Of a stretch of DNA of 64,000 bases, positions 60,056 to 64,000 are shown in pieces (positions within the stretch are counted from its first letter, which is position 1; each line of letters begins with the position of its first letter). The notes beneath the pieces are model-generated. The model was not told the origin of the DNA and ran no database searches. It saw only the letters and a list, made by a program, of their open reading frames with translations. Made by a program: the position numbers and the translations under genes. Source of the stretch: UBA7672 sp963738625 (GTDB lineage Bacteria > Pseudomonadota > Alphaproteobacteria > Caulobacterales > Hyphomonadaceae); contig CAVTXH010000019.1 in assembly GCA_963738625.1 (NCBI GenBank), forward strand, positions 287,571-351,570. The letters are read 5' to 3'.

Positions 60056-60472
60056 TCAGGCTGCTTGCGACGGCATCAGCCCGGTGACGAAATCGCGGAA
60101 CAGCTCCGGCCGCTTCACGAACTCCGCAAGCTGGAGGTCTTCCTTGCCGACGGCGTTGGGCGCGCAGTCGACGCCCGCCCGCACCAGGCTCTCGACCACT
60201 TTCTGGCGCTTCTCGCTCGCCGAAACCACGGCGACGCGGAACTTGCCCATGTTGGCGATGCGCGTGACCGTCACGTCCTCGTCGGAGGAGTCCGGCAGCA
60301 TCAGGTCGATCACCACCAGATCGAAGCGTTCAAGACGCAGTTTCCGCTCGGCGTCCATGAGCGAGGTCGCGACGACCAGGTCAATGCCGAAGCGCTTGCG
60401 GGACGCCGCGGCAGCCGCAGCCGCCAGCAGTTCGCCGGCGCGGGGATGATCCTCCACCCACAGCACTTTCAT
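60056..60472 (-). CDS. Single-domain response regulator
   Basis: A 138-residue receiver-only protein. MKVLWVEDHPRAGELL gives acid-pocket residues Glu7 and Asp8, FDLVVIDLMLPDSSDE has Asp56 as phosphoacceptor, and VVSASEKRQKV supplies the Ser/Lys switch region. There is no output domain, so it probably works through protein contacts in a phosphorelay. It converges on the secreted protein gene at 58958. Confidence 0.85.
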   Translation of the reverse strand: MKVLWVEDHPRAGELLAAAAAAASRKRFGIDLVVATSLMDAERKLRLERFDLVVIDLMLPDSSDEDVTVTRIANMGKFRVAVVSASEKRQKVVESLVRAGVDCAPNAVGKEDLQLAEFVKRPELFRDFVTGLMPSQAA

Positions 60473-60602
60473 TTTCTAGTCCCCGAGCTTCGGTAGGGTC
60501 CCGGCCACACCCGAATTGCGGCAGCTTTCGCACGCCGGTACGATTCTGCAAACGGAAGCGTAAGGTTTTCGTTTACGAGGTACATGAACGATTACCTAGA
60601 AT

Positions 60603-60629
60603 TATTTCCCTGCTTCGGCTAGGGAAATA
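60603..60629 (+). promoter_or_regulatory. 9-bp hairpin in the acyltransferase leader
   Basis: TATTTCCCT (60603-60611), 9-base spacer, AGGGAAATA (60621-60629). It lies 29 bp before the ATG at 60659 and has no T-run. It could be an operator or an mRNA leader structure. Confidence 0.5.
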
Positions 60630-60658
60630 CCTGCGGACGGGGGGCTGAACTGGTCGGA

Positions 60659-61570
60659 ATGGTCGAGCGAACCGAGATCGCCGTCGATGAGAGGGTAGCC
60701 GCCTTCATCGACCCGGAAACCCGCGACGGGCACATCGTCGACATCCTGATCGAGGAGCGTTGCCCGAGCTTCGTGAAACACTGGACGTGGCCGGCAATCC
60801 GACCGGTTCTCTATCAATTGCTGGGGTACAGGAAAGCGCGCCGCTGGGCGGACGAGATCAAGCGGCTCGAGTCCGGCCCGGATTGTTTCGCTTATCTCGA
60901 CCGGGCGCTGGATCTTTCGGTGTCAAATCGCGGCCTGCATCATGTTCCCACATCCGGGCGTTCGGTCGTCGTGTCGAATCACCCCACCGGGCTTGCCGAC
61001 GGATCGATCGCGCTCGCCGCACTCACACCGGTTCGCAAGGACATCGAGATTCTGGCCAACGCCGACGCCTGCCGGGTGAACCTGCGTTTCGCGGACGTCA
61101 TCATCCCGGTTGAATGGGTCCACGACAAACGCACCATCGCAAAGACGAAGGAAACCGTGCGCCGCACCAGCGCCGCCTTCGCGGCCGAGCGTATGGTGGT
61201 GATCTTCCCGTCAGGCGCACTCGCGCAGTTCGTCGGCGGCCGCCTGATCGACAAGCCATGGCACCAGACCGCCGTCTCGCTCGCGCGCAAGAACAAAGCG
61301 GCTGTTACCCCGCTGCACATCGAGGCCCGCAACTCCTGGCTCTATTACCGGCTCTGCGATCTCAACAAGGAACTGCGCGACATCACGCTCTTCCACGAAC
61401 TGCTCAACAAGCAGGGCGACAAGTTCAATCTCACCTTTGGCCCGCAGATCCCCTGGCAGCACCTGCAGGGCGACGCGCAGGCCGTGACCGACCGCCTGCG
61501 CGACTATGTCGAGAACGTACTGCCGAACGATCCCGAAAGGCCGTTCGAGCCGCAGAAGGGAGCCGAGTAG
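60659..61570 (+). CDS. PlsC-like lysophospholipid acyltransferase
   Basis: A 303-residue acyltransferase. SVVVSNHPTGLADGSIALAAL holds the acyltransferase HX(5)D motif, and RMVVIFPSGALAQFVGG the FPSG-like motif. TPLHIEARNSWLYYRL follows. It is of the type that can acylate lysophosphatidate or ornithine-lipid precursors; the acceptor is unknown. It acts at the inner membrane face. Confidence 0.83.
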   Translation: MVERTEIAVDERVAAFIDPETRDGHIVDILIEERCPSFVKHWTWPAIRPVLYQLLGYRKARRWADEIKRLESGPDCFAYLDRALDLSVSNRGLHHVPTSGRSVVVSNHPTGLADGSIALAALTPVRKDIEILANADACRVNLRFADVIIPVEWVHDKRTIAKTKETVRRTSAAFAAERMVVIFPSGALAQFVGGRLIDKPWHQTAVSLARKNKAAVTPLHIEARNSWLYYRLCDLNKELRDITLFHELLNKQGDKFNLTFGPQIPWQHLQGDAQAVTDRLRDYVENVLPNDPERPFEPQKGAE

Positions 61571-61580
61571 CGCGCTCGCA

Positions 61581-62009
61581 TCACGTCGCGAACAGCTTGC
61601 TCATATCCTTGAAAGCCTTGAACTCCAGCGCATTGCCAGCCGGATCGAGGAAGAACATCGTGGCCTGTTCCCCGATCTCGCCCTTGAAGCGCACATAGGG
61701 CTCGATCACGAACTTTGTTCCCGCCGCCTTCAGGCGATCGGCCAGCGCCTCGAACTGCTCCATCCTCAGCACGACGCCGAAATGCGGCACCGGCACGTCG
61801 TGCCCGTCGACGGGGTTGTGGTGCGCATCACGGGCGTTGCCCGGGCCCGGCTTCAAGTGCGCCACGATCTGGTGGCCATAGAGATCGAAGTCGATCCACG
61901 TGCGCGAACTTCGGCCTTCGGGACAGGCCAGCACGCTTCCATAGAAATGACGCGCAGCCTCGAGGTCATTGACCGGGAAGGCGATGTGAAAAGGCGTAAG
62001 CGATGTCAT
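61581..62009 (-). CDS. VOC family protein
   Basis: A 142-residue VOC protein: FHIAFPVNDLEAARHFYGSVL is the first module with the metal-ligand histidine, and FFLDPAGNALEFKAFKDM ends with the glutamate. It is typical of dioxygenase-like VOC proteins. It converges with the acyltransferase gene. The reaction is unknown. Confidence 0.83.
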   Translation of the reverse strand: MTSLTPFHIAFPVNDLEAARHFYGSVLACPEGRSSRTWIDFDLYGHQIVAHLKPGPGNARDAHHNPVDGHDVPVPHFGVVLRMEQFEALADRLKAAGTKFVIEPYVRFKGEIGEQATMFFLDPAGNALEFKAFKDMSKLFAT

Positions 62010-62075
62010 GCGAGCCTGCGATCATTGCGTACGCCACTATCGCACAAGTCCGGACACTGCCGAAAGCGGCGAGTT

Positions 62076-62097
62076 CCCCTCGCCCGAAGGCGAGGGG
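62076..62097. terminator. 9-bp CGAA-loop hairpin downstream of creD
   Basis: CCCCTCGCC (62076-62084), CGAA, GGCGAGGGG (62089-62097). It lies 8 bp after the creD stop on the minus strand and before the VOC gene. No T-run is present, so it may be a repeat-type hairpin with a terminator-like role. Confidence 0.5.
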
Positions 62098-62105
62098 AGT
62101 CGTCG

Positions 62106-63512
62106 TCAGGCGGCCGGCGGCGCTGTCGTGCGTCCGACGCCGTACCAGTCGAGGTTGCGCGTCATCCACATCGTGCCTGCGATCGCCAGGAAGCTGGCGA
62201 TGGAGCCGACGAGCAGGCCATAATCCTCCTGCCGCAGCAGCACGTAGATCAAGGAATAGAGCACGGTAAAGACGACCAGCGCTTTCGCCGCGGTCCGACG
62301 CGAGGCGAATACCGACCCGGCATACAGCGACAGCGCCAGTACCGTGGCCGTCGCTGCGATCAGGAAGCCCAGGTTGAACCCGGCGACCTCCGAAAGCGAC
62401 AGCAGCAGCATGTAGAACACCGTTTGGGCCAGCCCCACCAACACATACTGCGCCGGATGGGCGCGAGCGCCGCTCGTCGCCTCGAACAGGAAGTAGGTAA
62501 GGAAAACGAGGCCGATGAACATCGGCGCATATTTCAGCGTCCGCTCAACACTCTGGTACGGACTGCCGATGTCCAGCAGAGTGGCGCCTGGGCCAAGGCC
62601 AATCAGAGTATCGAAGGAAAGATCCGCGCCGACGCCAGGCGCTCCACGCGCGAGGAATGGGATTGTCCATTCAGCGGAGAAGCCCTGCTTGGTCACGGTC
62701 CGCTTGTCGGGCAGGCCGCCGCCATCGAATTTCGGCGAAGCCCAGTTGCCTTTCATCGTGATGGTCGTATCGCGGGCGAAGGCGGCCAGCGTGATGCGCT
62801 GCGCGCCCGAGACGCTAAGCGTAGCCTGCGTCTGCATCTGCCCGGCAGGGGGCTGGTCTGTCCAGCCGAGCAGAGCGCCAATCAGAGGCCTGACGGAAAG
62901 CGGCACGGATGAAACCGAGGCCGCCTGCACTTCAACCGGACTAACGGAGAGTAGCCGCCCGGCAACTCTGATCTCCGCTGTCTTGGCGCCGCGCAGGTCG
63001 CTCATGCTCATGAGCATGCGCGCCTCGTTCCACTTTATGCGCGCCCCATCCGGCGCCTCTGCGGCAATGCGCGAAGGGTCGAACGATGCGGTGAAGACGA
63101 CGTCCGCCAGATAGGTCGGCACGCTGTGCAGCCCGCGCTTGAGCATCTCGGTGGTGAGCTGCGCCTCCGCCGATCCGTTTTCCGGGTAAAGCACCATGCG
63201 GCCATGGACGGTCTGCACGGCGCGCGTTTGGTCGAGCGCATTGACGATGACGTCCCGTTCGAACGGCACGACGATAGCGGGTCCCATCAGGTCCTGAGAT
63301 CCGCCGCGCGCCTGCATCACGTCGGCGATCGCAGCGTTCGCACTGGCGTACCTACTGGCGACCAGCCCCCAGACGAAGGCGGCTGGAATGGCCATCAAAA
63401 GGGCCAGCAAGCACACAAGCATGAGCTTCAGTCCGAATGATCGCCGCGGCAGAAGCCGCGAGAGATCAAACCCCGCGCCATCTTGGCGAGGAGGCGCTAC
63501 GGAGTCCGACAT
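62106..63512 (-). CDS. creD: CreD-like inner membrane protein
   Basis: A 468-residue protein of the CreD family. An N-terminal transmembrane helix (LKLMLVCLLALLMAIPAAFVW, about 29-49) leads to a large periplasmic domain with AIVVPFERDV and QGFSAEWTIPFLARGAPG, then about six C-terminal helices. CreD influences envelope integrity and beta-lactam responses in Enterobacteria. No creB or creC partners are adjacent here. Confidence 0.88.
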   Translation of the reverse strand: MSDSVAPPRQDGAGFDLSRLLPRRSFGLKLMLVCLLALLMAIPAAFVWGLVASRYASANAAIADVMQARGGSQDLMGPAIVVPFERDVIVNALDQTRAVQTVHGRMVLYPENGSAEAQLTTEMLKRGLHSVPTYLADVVFTASFDPSRIAAEAPDGARIKWNEARMLMSMSDLRGAKTAEIRVAGRLLSVSPVEVQAASVSSVPLSVRPLIGALLGWTDQPPAGQMQTQATLSVSGAQRITLAAFARDTTITMKGNWASPKFDGGGLPDKRTVTKQGFSAEWTIPFLARGAPGVGADLSFDTLIGLGPGATLLDIGSPYQSVERTLKYAPMFIGLVFLTYFLFEATSGARAHPAQYVLVGLAQTVFYMLLLSLSEVAGFNLGFLIAATATVLALSLYAGSVFASRRTAAKALVVFTVLYSLIYVLLRQEDYGLLVGSIASFLAIAGTMWMTRNLDWYGVGRTTAPPAA

Positions 63513-63688
63513 GAGGTCCCTCTTTTCTAGCTGATTGTCGGCGAGGGCTCAGGTAAGGCGGTCCGCAAGGCAGAAATCGGAATCGCCTCAAGGCTTGATT
63601 GCGGCGATTGCGGCAAAAGCCGCGCACTCTTCCCCGCGTGGAATCGCCATGCTTAACCTCGCGGACCGATGGTCGAGGGACGTTTCCG

Positions 63689-64000
63689 CATGAAGGACTT
63701 CATCCGGCTTTACTGGGCGCCGGTCGTGATCGTCGTCCTCGGCATCGCCGTCGCGCTAATGTTTATGGCGCCTGCCCCGCCTAAAAAAGTGAAGATCGCC
63801 GGCGGCGCGGAAGGCGGGGCCTATGCCGGCGCCGCTGTGCGCTATGCAGACGCCCTGCGGAAGAAGGATATCGAGGTCGAAGTCCTGACCACGCAGGGCT
63901 CTGTCGAAAACCTCGACCTGATCAAGACCAAGAAGGTCGACATCGGCATCGTGCAGACGGGCCTCGCCGCCGATCTCGGCGCCAATGGCGTGCGCTCGAT
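63689..64000 (+). CDS. TAXI-family TRAP transporter solute-binding protein, truncated by window end
   Basis: The first 104 codons of a TAXI-type periplasmic binding protein are visible. A hydrophobic N-terminus (residues ~8-28) is followed by KVKIAGGAEGGAYAGAAVRY and VEVLTTQGSVENLDLIKTKK, then VDIGIVQTGLAADLG, which are typical of the family. Met at 63668 is an in-frame alternative start. It would deliver an organic acid to a TRAP permease encoded beyond the window. Confidence 0.82.

Noticed and set aside
61506..62912. Plus-strand open frame of 468 codons
   Set aside because: It runs antisense to the VOC and creD genes and reads as low-complexity Arg/Gln sequence.
1..64000. tRNA, rRNA, tmRNA, SRP RNA or CRISPR array
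   Set aside because: None of the conserved signatures or regularly spaced repeats was seen in the gaps examined.

Overview
This GC-rich, gene-dense window looks like chromosome from an alphaproteobacterium. The reasons are the succinate dehydrogenase order sdhC-sdhD-sdhA, ethylmalonyl-CoA-pathway-type enzymes, a cysteine-type intracellular PHB depolymerase, a DUF2793 protein of the kind seen in prophage and gene-transfer-agent loci, and a TAXI-type TRAP binding protein at the right edge. A Caulobacterales, Hyphomonadales or Parvularculales member is my best guess, but no rRNA or other decisive marker is present. I saw no tRNA, rRNA, CRISPR array, transposase or integrase.

Layout. 1-2000: sdhCDA operon on the minus strand (sdhA runs off the left edge) with a clear sigma-70-like promoter. 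2.1-11.7 kb: single genes for amidotransferase, mesaconyl-CoA hydratase, a CoA-ester lyase, two class-C beta-lactamase-like serine hydrolases, pyridoxal kinase-like protein, DNA alkyltransferase, a PPP-type phosphatase and an Hpt-like protein. 11.9-12.06 kb: a structured segment ending in a textbook intrinsic terminator with no coding frame, a candidate small RNA. 12-23 kb: rarD, an aspartate-semialdehyde-dehydrogenase homologue without the usual active-site cysteine, leuB, a LysR/epimerase pair, a membrane-anchored TIR protein and leuD. 24-38 kb: hemolysin III family protein, phaZ, GST, a NamZ-like muramidase, tandem 3D-domain proteins, leuC, and an Old Yellow Enzyme. 38-45 kb: nitronate monooxygenase, DUF2793 protein, adenine deaminase, small lipoproteins, and a WYL regulator divergent from a Tat-exported protein.

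45.2-48.6 kb is a distinct block: TetR, VOC and SCP2 genes opposite a flavin oxidoreductase, bracketed by a ~212-bp direct repeat made of the 3' end of the Tat-exported gene. 49-51 kb holds a second membrane TIR protein and a ~1 kb repeat-rich gap of hairpin elements. One hairpin family shows compensatory base changes between copies and has a third copy at 43.7 kb. 51-64 kb returns to housekeeping genes: CHAP-domain lipoprotein, MarR/VOC pair, an FKBP lipoprotein, the zapE-TPR-unknown-mdh-rmlD-like minus-strand run, an acyltransferase, creD, and the start of a TAXI binding protein.

The strongest unexplained signal is a 43-bp element with 37 identical positions in two copies. It lies exactly 30 bp before the ATG of the DUF2793 gene (39451) and of a small membrane protein gene (50910), 11 kb apart. 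Neither gene has a visible Shine-Dalgarno, and both have ATACT 5-6 bases before the ATG. This suggests co-regulated, possibly leaderless transcripts of a dispersed phage- or GTA-like regulon.
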